64,000 nt of DNA from Aspidapion aeneum (lineage: Eukaryota; Arthropoda; Insecta; Coleoptera; Brentidae): the NCBI GenBank assembly GCA_963576565.1, contig CAUYVT010000084.1, positions 1-64,000 on the forward strand. Direction: 5' to 3'. Below are positions 1 to 12,700 of this stretch, piece after piece. The position numbers and the translations under genes were made by a program. Numbering within the stretch: the stretch's first letter is position 1; each line of letters begins with the position of its first letter. The notes below the pieces were generated by a model. The model was not told the origin of the DNA and made no database searches. It saw only the letters and a list, made by a program, of their open reading frames with translations.

Positions 1-3000
1 ATACATACAAATTTTCTTTAAAAGGTACGTGAAAATTTAGCTCTTCGGCCATAAAATTTTCTTTAAAAGGTACGTGAAAAATTTAGCTCTTCGGCCATAC
101 AAATTTTCTTTAAATAGTACGTGAAAATTTAGCGCTTCGGCCATACAAATTTTCTTTGAAAGGTACGTGAAAATTAGCTCTCGGCCGTACAAATTTTCTT
201 TAAATAGTACGTTGAAAATTTAGCTCTTCGCCATACAAATTTTCTTTAAAAGGTACGTTAAAATTTAGCTCTTCGTCCATACAATTTTCTTTAAAGGTAC
301 GTGAAAATTTAGCTTTTCGGGCATACAAATTTTCTTTAAATAGTACGTGAAAAATTTAGCTCTTCGGCAATACAAATTTTCTTTAAATACTACGGGAAAA
401 TTTAGCTCTTCGGCCATACAAATTTTCTTTAAAAGGTACGTGAAAATTTAGCTCTTCGGCCGTACAAATTTTCTTTAAATAGTACGTGAAATTTAGCTCT
501 TCGGCCATACAAATTTTCTTTAAAAGGTACGTTAAATTTAGCTCTTCGGCCATACAAATTTTCTTTAAATAGTACGTGAAAATTAGCTTTTCGGGCATAC
601 AAATTTTCTTTAAATAGTACGTGAAAATTTAGCTCTTCGGCAATACAAATTTTCTTTAAATACTACGGGAAAATTTAGCTCTTCGGCCATACAAATTTTC
701 TTTAAAAAGGTACGTGAAAATTTAGCTCTTCGGCCGTACAATATTTCTTTAAAAGGTACGTGAAAATTTAGCTCTTCGGCATTATACAAATTTTCTTTAA
801 ATAGTACGTGAAAATTTAGCTCTTCGGCCGTACAAATTTCTTTAAATAGTACGTGAAAATTAAGCTCTTCAGCCATACAAATTTTCTTTAAATAGTACGT
901 GAAAATTTAGCTCTTCGGCCATACAAATTTTCTTTAAAAGGTACGTGAAAATTTAGCTCTTCGGCCATACAAATTTTCTTTAAATTGTACGTGAAAAGTT
1001 TAGCCCTTCGGCCATACAAATTTTCTTTAAATAGTACGTGAAAATTTAGCTCTTCGGCCGTACAAATTTTCTTTAAATAGTACGTGAAAATAAGCTCTTC
1101 AGCCATACAAATTTCTTTAAAAGGTACGTGAAAATTTAGCTCTTTGGCCATACAAATTTTCTTTAAATAATACGTGAAATTTTAGCTCTTCGGCCATACA
1201 AATTTTCTTTAAAAGGTACGGTGAAAATTTAGCTCTTCGGCCATACAAATTTTCTTTAAATAGTACGTGAAAATTTAGCTCTTCGTCCATACAAATTTTC
1301 TTTAATAGTACGTGAAAATTTAGCTCTTCGGCCATACAATTTTCTTTAAAAGGTACGTGAAAATTTAGCTCTTCGGCCATACAAATTTTCTTTAAATAGT
1401 ACGTGAAAATTTAGCTCTTCGGCCATACAAATTTTCTTTAAAAGGTACGTGAAAATTTAGCTCTTCGGCCGTACAAATTTTCTTTAAATAGTACGTGAAA
1501 ATTTAGCTCTTCGGCCGTACAAATTTTCTTTAAATAGTACGTGAAAATTTAGCTCTTTGGCCATACAAATTTTATATAAATACGTGAAAATTTAGCTCTT
1601 CGGCCATACAAATTTTCTTTAATAGGTACGTGAAAATTTAGCTCTTCGGCCATACAAAATTTTCTTTAAAAGGTACGTGAAAATTTAGCTCTTCGGCATA
1701 CAAATTTTCTTTAAATAGTACGTGAAAATTTAGCTCTTTGGCCATACAAATTTTATATAAATACGTGAAAATTTAGCTCTTCGGCCATACAAATTTTCTT
1801 TAATAGGTACGTGAAAATTTAGCTCTTCGGCCATACAAATTTTCTTTAAAGGTACGTGAAAATTTAGCTCTTCGGCCGTACAAATTTTCTTTAATAGTAC
1901 GTGAAAATTTAGCTCTTCGGCCGTACAAATTTTCTTTAAATAGTACGTGAAAAATTAGCTCTTCGCCCATACAAATTTTCTTTAAAAGGTACGTTAAAAT
2001 TTAGCTCTTCGGCCGTACAAATTTTCTTTAAAAGGTACGTGAAAATTTAGCTCTTTGGCATACAAATTTTTATATAAATACGTGAAAATTTAGCTCTTCG
2101 GCCATACAAATTTTCTTTAATAGGTACGTGAAAATTTAGCTCTTCGGCCATACAAATTTTCTTTAAAAGGTACGTGAAAATTTAGCTCTTCGGCCATACA
2201 AATTTTCTTTAAAAGGTACGTGAAAATTTAGCTCTTTGGCCATACAAATTTTATATAAATACGTGAAAATTTAGCTCTTCGGCCATACAAATTTTCTTTA
2301 ATAGGTACGTGAAAATTTAGCTCTTCGGCCATACAAATTTTCTTTAAAAGGTACGTGAAAATTTAGCTCTTCGGCCATACAAATTTTCTTTAAATAGTAC
2401 GTGAAAATTTAGCTCTTTGGTCATACAAATTTTATATAAATACGTGAAAATTTAGCTCTTCGGCCATACAAATTTTCTTTAATAGGTACGTGAAAAATTT
2501 AGCTCTTCGGCCATACAAATTTTCTTTAAAAGGTACGTGAAAATTAGCTCTTCGGCCATACAGATTTTCTTTAAATAGTACGTGATAATTTAGCTCATCG
2601 GCCGTACAAATTTTCTTTAAATAGTACGTGAAAATTTAGCTCTTCGCCGTACAAATTTTCTTTTAAATAGTACGTGAAAAATTAGCTCTTCGGCCGTACA
2701 AATTTTCTTTAAATAGTACGTGCAAATTTAGCTCCTTTGCCGTACAAATTTTCTTTAAATAGTACGTGAAAATTTAGCTCTTCGGCCATACAAATTTTCC
2801 TTTAAATAGTACGTGAAAATTTAGCTCTTCGGCCATACAAATTTTCTTTAAAAGGTACGTGAAAATTTAGCTCTTCGGCCATACAAATTTTCTTTAGAAG
2901 GTACGTGAAAATTTGAGTCTTCGGCCATACAAATTTTCTTTAGAAGGTACGTGAAAATTTGGGTCTTCGCCGTACAAATTTTCTTTAAATAGTACTTGAA

Positions 3001-6000
3001 AATTTAGCTCTTCGGCCATACAAATTTTCTTTAAATAGTACGTGAAAATTTAGCTCTTCGGCCATACAAATTTTCTTTAAAAGGTACGTGAAAATTTAGC
3101 TCTTCGGACATACAAATTTTCTTTAAAAAGTACGTTAAAATTTAGCTCTTCGGCCGTACAAATTTTCTTTAAAAGGTACGTGAAAATTTAGCTCTTCGGC
3201 CATACAAATTTTCTTTAAATAGTACGTGAAAATTTAGCTCTTCGGCATACAAATTTTCTTTAAATAGTACGTGAAAATTTAGCTCTTCGGCCATACAAAT
3301 TTTCTTTAAAAGGTACGTGAAAATTTAGCTCTTCGGACATACAAATTTTCTTTAAAAGGTACGTGAAAATTAGCCCTTCGGCCATACAAATTTTCTTTAA
3401 ATAGTACGTGAAAATTTAGCTCTTCGGCCGTACAAATTTTCTTTAAATAGTACGTGAAAATTAAGCTCTTCAGCCATACAAATTTTCTTTAAAAGGTACG
3501 TGAAAATTTAGCTCTTTGGCCATACAAATTTTCTTTAAATAATACGTGAAATTTTAGCTCTTCGGCCATACAAATTTTCTTTAAAAGGTACGTGAAAAAT
3601 TTAGCTCTTCGGCCATACAAATTTTCTTTAGAAGGTACGTGAAAATTTGAGTCTTCGGCCATACAAATTTTCTTTAGAAGGTACGTGAAAATTTGGGTCT
3701 TCGGCCGTACAAATTTTCTTTAAATAGTACTTGAAAATTTAGCTCTTCGGCCATACAAATTTTCTTTAAATAGTACGTGAAAATTTAGCTCTTCGGCCAT
3801 ACAAATTTTCTTTAAAAGGTACGTGAAAATTTAGCTCTTCGGACATACAAATTTTCTTTAAAAAGTACGTTAAAATTTAGCTCTTCGGCCGTACAAATTT
3901 CTTTAAAAGGTACGTGAAAATTTAGCTCTTCGGCCATACAAATTTTCTTTAAAAGGTACTTGAAAATTTAGCTCTTCGGCCATACAAATTTTCTTTAAAG
4001 GGTACGTGAAAATTTAGCTCTTCGGCATACAAATTTTCTTTAAAAGGTACGTGAAAATTTAGCTCTTCGGCCATACAGATTTTCTTTAAATAGTACGTGA
4101 TAATTAGCTCATCGGCCGTACAAATTTTCTTTAAATAGTACGTGAAAATTTAGCTCTTCGGCCGTACAAATTTTCTTTAAATAGTACGTGAAAAATTAGC
4201 TCTTCGGCCGTACAAATTTTCTTAAATAGTACGTGCAAATTTAGCTCTTTGGCCGTACAAATTTTCTTTAAATAGTACGTGAAAATTTAGCTCTTCGGCC
4301 ATACAAATTTTCTTTAAATAGTACGTGAAATTTAGCTCTTCGGCCATACAAATTTTCTTTAAAAGGTACGTGAAAATTTAGCTCTTCGGCCATACAAATT
4401 TTCTTTAGAAGGTACGTGAAAATTTGAGTCTTCGGCCATACAAATTTTCTTTAGAAGGTACGTGAAAATTTGGGTCTTCGGCCGTACAAATTTTCTTTAA
4501 ATAGTACTTGAAAATTTAGCTCTTCGGCCATACAAATTTTCTTTAAATAGTACGTGAAAATTTAGCTCTTCGGCCATACAAATTTTCTTTAAAAGGTACG
4601 TGAAAATTTAGCTCTTCGGACATACAAATTTTCTTTAAAAAGTACGTTAAAATTTAGCTCTTCGGCCGTACAAATTTTCTTTAAAAGGTACGTGAAAATT
4701 TAGCTCTTCGGCCATACAAATTTTCTTTAAATAGTACGTGAAAATTTAGCTCTTCGGCCATACAAATTTTCTTTAAATAGTACGTGAAAATTTAGCTCTT
4801 CGGCCATACAAATTTTCTTTAAAAGGTACGTGAAAATTTAGCTCTTCGGACATACAAATTTTCTTTAAAAGGTACGTGAAAATTTAGCTCTTCGGCCATA
4901 CAAATTTTCTTTAAAAGGTACGTGAAAATTTAGCTCTTCGGCCGTAAAAATTTTCTTTAAAAGGTACGTGAAAATTTAGCTCTTCGGCCATACAAATTTT
5001 CTTTAAATAGTACGTGAAAATTTAGCTCTTCGGCCATACAAATTTTCTTTAAAAGGTACGTGAAAATTTAGCTCTTCGGCCATACAAATTTTCTTTAAAG
5101 GGTACGTGAAAATTTAGCTCTTCGGCCGTACAAATTTTCTTTAAAAGGTACGTGAAAATTTAGCTCTTCGGCCATACAAATTTTCTTTAAAAGGTACGTG
5201 AAAATTTGGGTCTTCGGCCATACAAATTTTCTTTAAATAATACGTGAAAATTTAGCTCTTCGGCCGTACAAATTTTGTTTAAATAGTACGTGAAAATTTA
5301 GCTCTTCGGCCGTACAAATTTTCTTTATATAGTACGTGAAAATTTAGCTCTTCGGCCGTACAAATTTTCTTTAAATAGTACGTGAAAATTTAGCTCTTCG
5401 GCCATACAAATTTTCTTTAAAAGGTACGTGAAAATTTAGCTCTTCGGCCATACAAATTTTCTTTAAAAGGTACGTAAAAATTTAGCTCTTCGGCCATACA
5501 AATTTTCTTTAAATAGTACGTGAAAATTTAGCTCTTCGGCTGTACAAATTTTCTTTAAATAGTACGTGAAAATTTAGCTCTTCGGCCATACAAATTTTCT
5601 TTAAATAGTACGTGAAAATTTAGCTCTTCGGCCATACAAATTTTCTTTAAAAGGTACGTGAAAATTTAGCTCTTCGGCCGTACAAATTTTCTTTAAAAGG
5701 TACGTGAAAATTTAGCTCTTCGGCCGTACAAATTTTCTTTAAATAGTACGTGAAAATTTAGCTCTTCGGCCATACAAATTTTCTTTAAATAGTACGTGAA
5801 AATTTAGCTCTTCGGCCATACAAATTTTCTTTAAAAGGTACGTGAAAATTTAGCTCTTCGGCCGTACAAATTTTCTTTAAAAGGTACGTGAAAATTTAGC
5901 TCTTCGGCCGTACAAATTTTCTTTAAATAGTACGTGAAAATTTAGCTCTTCGGCCATACAAATTTTCTTTAAAAGGTACGTGAAAATTTAGCTCTTCGGC

Positions 6001-9000
6001 CATACAAATTTTCTTTAAAAGGTACGTGAAAATTTAGCTCTTCGGCCGTACAAATTTTCTTTAAAAGGTACGTGAAAATTTAGCTCTTCGGCCATACAAA
6101 TTTTCTTTAAATAGTACGTGAAAATTTAGCTCTTCGGCCATACAAATTTTCTTTAAAAGGTACGTGAAAATTTAGCTCTTCGGCCATACAAATTTTCTTT
6201 AAAAGGTACGTGAAAATTTAGCTCTTCGGCCGTACAAATTTTCTTTAAATAATACGTGAAAATTTAGCTCTTCGGCCGTAAAAATTTTCTTTAAATAGTA
6301 CGTGAAAATTTAGCTCTTCGGCCGTACAAATTTTCTTTATATAGTACGTGAAAATTTAGCTCTTCGGCCGAACAAATTTTCTTTAAATAGTACGTGAAAG
6401 TTTAGCTCTTCGGCCATACAAATTTTATTTAAATAGTACGTGAAAATTTAGCTCTTCGGCCATACAAATTTTCTTTAAAAGGTACGTGAAAATTTAGCTC
6501 TTCGGCCATACAAATTTTCTTTAAAAGGTACGTAAAAATTTAGCTCTTCGGCCATACAAATTTTCTTTAAAAGGTACGTGAAAATTTAGCTCTTCGGCCA
6601 TACAAATTTTCTTTAAAAGCTACGTGAAAATTTAGCTCTTCGGCCATACAAATTTTCTTTAAAAGCTACGTGAAAATTTAGCTTTTCGGGCATACAAATT
6701 TTCTTTAAATAGTACGTGAAAATTTAGCTCCTCGGCCATACAAATTTTCTTTAAATAGTACGTGAAAATTTAGCTCTTCGGCCATACAAATTTTCTTTAA
6801 ATAGTACGTGAAAATTTAGCTCTTTGGCCATACAAATTTTATATAAATACGTGAAAATTTAGCTCTTCGGCCATACAAATTTTCTTTAATAGGTACGTGA
6901 AAATTTAGCTCTTCGCCCATACAAATTTTCTTTAAAAGGTACGTTAAAATTTAGCTCTTCGGCCGTACAAATTTTCTTTAAAAGGTACATGAAAATTTGG
7001 GTCTTCGGCCGTACAAATTTTCTTTAAAAGGTACGTGAAAATTTAGCTCTTCGGCCATACAAATTTTCTTTAAATAGTACGTGAAAATTTAGTTCTTCGG
7101 CCATACAAATTTTCTTTAAATAGTACGTGAAAATTTAGCTCTTCGGCAATACAAATTTTCTTTAAATACTACGGGAAAATTTAGCTCTTCGGCCATACAA
7201 ATTTTCTTTAAAAGGTACGTGAAAATTTAGCTCTTCGGCCGTACAATATTTCTTTAAAAGGTACGTGAAAATTTAGCTCTTCGGCATTATACAAATGTTC
7301 TTTAAATAGTACGTGAAAATTTAGCTCTTCGGCCGTACAAATTTTCTTTAAATAGTACGTGAAAATTTAGCTCTTCGGCCATACAAATTTTCTTTAAAAG
7401 GTACGTGAAAATTTAGCTCTTCGGCCATACAAATTTTCTTTAAATTGTACGTGAAAATTTAGCCCTTCGGCCATACAAATTTTCTTTAAATAGTACGTGA
7501 AAATTTAGCTCTTCGGCCGTACAAATTTTCTTTAAATAGTACGTGAAAATTAAGCTCTTCAGCCATACAAATTTTCTTTAAAAGGTACGTGAAAATTTAG
7601 CTCTTTGGCCATACAAATTTTCTTTAAATAATACGTGAAATTTTAGCTCTTCGGCCATACAAATTTTCTTTAAAGGGTACGTGAAAATTAAGCTCTTCGG
7701 CCATACAAATTTTCTTTAAATAGTACGTGAAAATTTAGCTCTTCGTCCATACAAATTTTCTTTAAATAGTACGTGAAAATTTAGCTCTTCGGCCATACAA
7801 ATTTTCTTTAAAAGGTACGTGAAAATTTAGCTCTTCGGCCATACAAATTTTCTTTAAATAGTACGTGAAAATTTAGCTCTTCGTCCATACAAATTTTCTT
7901 TAAATAGTACGTGAAAATTTAGCTCTTCGGCCATACAAATTTTCTTTAAAAGGTACGTGAAAATTTAGCTCTTCGTCCATACAATTTTCTTTAAAAGGTA
8001 CGTGAAAATTTAGCTTTTCGGGCATACAAATTTTCTTTAAATAGTACGTGAAAATTTAGCTCTTCGTCCATACAAATTTTCTTTAAAAGGTACGTGAAAA
8101 TTTAGCTCTTCGGCCATACAAATTTTCTTTAAAAGGTACGTGAAAATTTAGCTCTTCGGCCATACAAACTTTCTTTAAAATGTACGTGAAAATTTGGCTC
8201 TTCGGCCGTACAAATTTTCTTTAACGTGAAAATTTAGCTCTTCGGCCATACAAATTTTCTTTAAAAGGTACGTGAAAATTAAGCTCTTTGGTCGTACAAA
8301 TTTTCTTTAAATACTACGTGAAAATTTAGCTCTTCGGCCATACAAATTTTCTTTAAAAGGTACGTGAAAATTTGGCTCTTCGGCCGTACAAATTTTCTTT
8401 AACGTGAAAATGTAGCTCTTCGGCCGTACAATATTTCTTTAAAAGGTACGTGAAAATTTAGCTCTTCGGCTTTATACAAATTTTCTTTAAATAGTACGTG
8501 AAAATTTAGCTCTTCGGCCGTACAAATTTTCTTTAAATAGTACGTGAAAATTTAGCTCTTCGGCCGTACAAATTTTCTTTAAATAGTACGTGAAAATTTA
8601 GCTCTTCGGCCGTACAAATTTTCTTTAAATAGTACGTGAAAATTTAGCTCTTCGGCCATACAAATTTTCTTTAAAAGGTACGTGAAAATTTAGCTCTTCG
8701 GCCATACAGATTTTCTTTAAATAGTACGTGGAAATTTAGCTCTTCGGCCGTACAAATTTTCTTTAAATAGTACGTGAAAATTTAGCTCTTCGGCCGTACA
8801 AATTTTCTTTAAATAGTACGTGAAAATTTAGCTCTTCGGCCGTACAAATTTTCTTTAAATAGTACGTGAAAATTTAGCTCTTCGGCCGTACAAATTTTCT
8901 TCAAATAGTACGTGAAAAATTAGCTCTTCGGCCGTACAAATTTTCTTTAAATAGTACGTGAAAATTTAGCTCTTCGGCCGTACAAATTTTCTTTATATAG

Positions 9001-9760
9001 TACGTGAAAATTTAGCTCTTCTGCCGTACAAATTTTCTTTAAATAGTACGTGAAAATTTAGCTCTTCGGCCATACAAATTTTCTTTAAATAGTACGTGAA
9101 AATTGAGCTCTTCGGCCATACAAATTTTCTTTAAAAGGTACGTAAAAATTTAGCTCTTCGGCCATACAAATTTTCTTTAAAAGATACGTGAAAATTTGGG
9201 TCTTCGGCCATACAAATTTTCTTTAAATAGTACGTGAAAATTTAGCTCTTCGGCCGTACAAATTTTCTTTAAATAGTACGTGAAAAATTAGCTCTTCGGC
9301 CGTACAAATTTTCTTTAAATAGTACGTGAAAATTTAGCTCTTCGGCCGTACAAATTTTCTTTATATAGTACGTGAAAATTTAGCTCTTCGGCCGTACAAA
9401 TTTTCTTTAAATAGTACGTGAAAATTTAGCTCTTCGGCCATACAAATTTTCTTTAAAAGGTACGTGAAAATTTAGCTCTTCGGCCATACAAATTTTCTTT
9501 AAAAGGTACATTAAAATTTAGCTCTTCGGCCATACAAATTTTCTTTAGAAGGTACGTGAAAATTTAGCTCTTCGGCCGTACAAATTTTCTTTAAATAGTA
9601 CGTGAAAATTTAGCTCTTCGGCCATACAAATTTTCTTTAAAAGGTACGTGAAAATTTAGCTCTTCGGCCATACAAATTTTCTTTAATAGGTACGTGAAAA
9701 TTTAGCTCTTCGCCCATACAAATTTTCTTTAAAAGGTACGTTAAAATTTAGCTCTTCGGC
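1..9760. repeat. Higher-order repeat, copy 1 (about 9.7 kb)
   Basis: Rare unit variants occur in the same order here and in the following ~9.7 kb. Examples are the CGGCAATAC/ACTACGGG units (365 and 10,125), the CAGATTTT unit (2,561 and 12,326), the TTTGGG unit (5,208 and 14,794) and the ATTATACAAATGTTC unit (7,300 and 16,979). The offsets are about 9,760, 9,765, 9,586 and 9,679 bp, so the copies differ by a few gained or lost units. Boundaries are approximate. Confidence 0.65.
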
Positions 9761-12700
9761 CATACAAATTTTCTTTAAAAGGTACGTGAAAATTTAGCTC
9801 TTCGGCCATAAAAATTTTCTTTAAAAGGTACGTGAAAATTTAGCTCTTCGGCCATACAAATTTTCTTTAAATAGTACGTGAAAATTTAGCTCTTCGGCCA
9901 TACAAATTTTCTTTAAAAGGTACGTGAAAATTTAGCTCTTCGGCCGTACAAATTTTCTTTAAATAGTACGTGAAAATTTAGCTCTTCGGCCATACAAATT
10001 TTCTTTAAAAGGTACGTTAAAATTTAGCTCTTCGTCCATACAATTTTCTTTAAAAGGTACGTGAAAATTTAGCTTTTCGGGCATACAAATTTTCTTTAAA
10101 TAGTACGTGAAAATTTAGCTCTTCGGCAATACAAATTTTCTTTAAATACTACGGGAAAATTTAGCTCTTCGGCCATACAAATTTTCTTTAAAAGGTACGT
10201 GAAAATTTAGCTCTTCGGCCGTACAAATTTTCTTTAAATAGTACGTGAAAATTTAGCTCTTCGGCCATACAAATTTTCTTTAAAAGGTACGTTAAAATTT
10301 AGCTCTTCGGCCATACAAATTTTCTTTAAATAGTACGTGAAAATTAGCTTTTCGGGCATACAAATTTTCTTTAAATAGTACGTGAAAATTTAGCTCTTCG
10401 GCAATACAAATTTTCTTTAAATACTACGGGAAAATTTAGCTCTTCGGCCATACAAATTTTCTTTAAAAGGTACGTGAAAATTTAGCTCTTCGGCCGTACA
10501 ATATTTCTTTAAAAGGTACGTGAAAATTTAGCTCTTCGGCATTATACAAATTTTCTTTAAATAGTACGTGAAAATTTAGCTCTTCGGCCGTACAAATTTT
10601 CTTTAAATAGTACGTGAAAATTAAGCTCTTCAGCCATACAAATTTTCTTTAAATAGTACGTGAAAATTTAGCTCTTCGGCCATACAAATTTTCTTTAAAA
10701 GGTACGTGAAAATTTAGCTCTTCGGCCATACAAATTTTCTTTAAATTGTACGTGAAAATTTAGCCCTTCGGCCATACAAATTTTCTTTAAATAGTACGTG
10801 AAAATTTAGCTCTTCGGCCGTACAAATTTTCTTTAAATAGTACGTGAAAATTAAGCTCTTCAGCCATACAAATTTTCTTTAAAAGGTACGTGAAAATTTA
10901 GCTCTTTGGCCATACAAATTTTCTTTAAATAATACGTGAAATTTTAGCTCTTCGGCCATACAAATTTTCTTTAAAAGGTACGTGAAAATTTAGCTCTTCG
11001 GCCATACAAATTTTCTTTAAATAGTACGTGAAAATTTAGCTCTTCGTCCATACAAATTTTCTTTAAATAGTACGTGAAAATTTAGCTCTTCGGCCATACA
11101 AATTTTCTTTAAAAGGTACGTGAAAATTTAGCTCTTCGGCCATACAAATTTTCTTTAAATAGTACGTGAAAATTTAGCTCTTCGGCCATACAAATTTTCT
11201 TTAAAAGGTACGTGAAAATTTAGCTCTTCGGCCGTACAAATTTTCTTTAAATAGTACGTGAAAATTTAGCTCTTCGGCCGTACAAATTTTCTTTAAATAG
11301 TACGTGAAAATTTAGCTCTTTGGCCATACAAATTTTATATAAATACGTGAAAATTTAGCTCTTCGGCCATACAAATTTTCTTTAATAGGTACGTGAAAAT
11401 TTAGCTCTTCGGCCATACAAATTTTCTTTAAAAGGTACGTGAAAATTTAGCTCTTCGGCCATACAAATTTTCTTTAAATAGTACGTGAAAATTTAGCTCT
11501 TTGGCCATACAAATTTTATATAAATACGTGAAAATTTAGCTCTTCGGCCATACAAATTTTCTTTAATAGGTACGTGAAAATTTAGCTCTTCGGCCATACA
11601 AATTTTCTTTAAAAGGTACGTGAAAATTTAGCTCTTCGGCCGTACAAATTTTCTTTAAATAGTACGTGAAAATTTAGCTCTTCGGCCGTACAAATTTTCT
11701 TTAAATAGTACGTGAAAAATTAGCTCTTCGCCCATACAAATTTTCTTTAAAAGGTACGTTAAAATTTAGCTCTTCGGCCGTACAAATTTTCTTTAAAAGG
11801 TACGTGAAAATTTAGCTCTTTGGCCATACAAATTTTATATAAATACGTGAAAATTTAGCTCTTCGGCCATACAAATTTTCTTTAATAGGTACGTGAAAAT
11901 TTAGCTCTTCGGCCATACAAATTTTCTTTAAAAGGTACGTGAAAATTTAGCTCTTCGGCCATACAAATTTTCTTTAAAAGGTACGTGAAAATTTAGCTCT
12001 TTGGCCATACAAATTTTATATAAATACGTGAAAATTTAGCTCTTCGGCCATACAAATTTTCTTTAATAGGTACGTGAAAATTTAGCTCTTCGGCCATACA
12101 AATTTTCTTTAAAAGGTACGTGAAAATTTAGCTCTTCGGCCATACAAATTTTCTTTAAATAGTACGTGAAAATTTAGCTCTTTGGTCATACAAATTTTAT
12201 ATAAATACGTGAAAATTTAGCTCTTCGGCCATACAAATTTTCTTTAATAGGTACGTGAAAATTTAGCTCTTCGGCCATACAAATTTTCTTTAAAAGGTAC
12301 GTGAAAATTTAGCTCTTCGGCCATACAGATTTTCTTTAAATAGTACGTGATAATTTAGCTCATCGGCCGTACAAATTTTCTTTAAATAGTACGTGAAAAT
12401 TTAGCTCTTCGGCCGTACAAATTTTCTTTAAATAGTACGTGAAAAATTAGCTCTTCGGCCGTACAAATTTTCTTTAAATAGTACGTGCAAATTTAGCTCT
12501 TTGGCCGTACAAATTTTCTTTAAATAGTACGTGAAAATTTAGCTCTTCGGCCATACAAATTTTCTTTAAATAGTACGTGAAAATTTAGCTCTTCGGCCAT
12601 ACAAATTTTCTTTAAAAGGTACGTGAAAATTTAGCTCTTCGGCCATACAAATTTTCTTTAGAAGGTACGTGAAAATTTGAGTCTTCGGCCATACAAATTT

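Noticed and set aside
383..1380. Repeated minus-strand peptides of the MAEELNFHV type as genes
   Set aside because: They are the three-frame translation of a 46-bp satellite with few stops, change frame at indels and have no gene signals.
6690..6720. CENP-B box in the satellite (TTCGGGCAT variants)
   Set aside because: The common unit has TTCGGCCATACAAA, which lacks the required A and CGGG positions. The TTCGGGCAT variant also does not fit the spacing.
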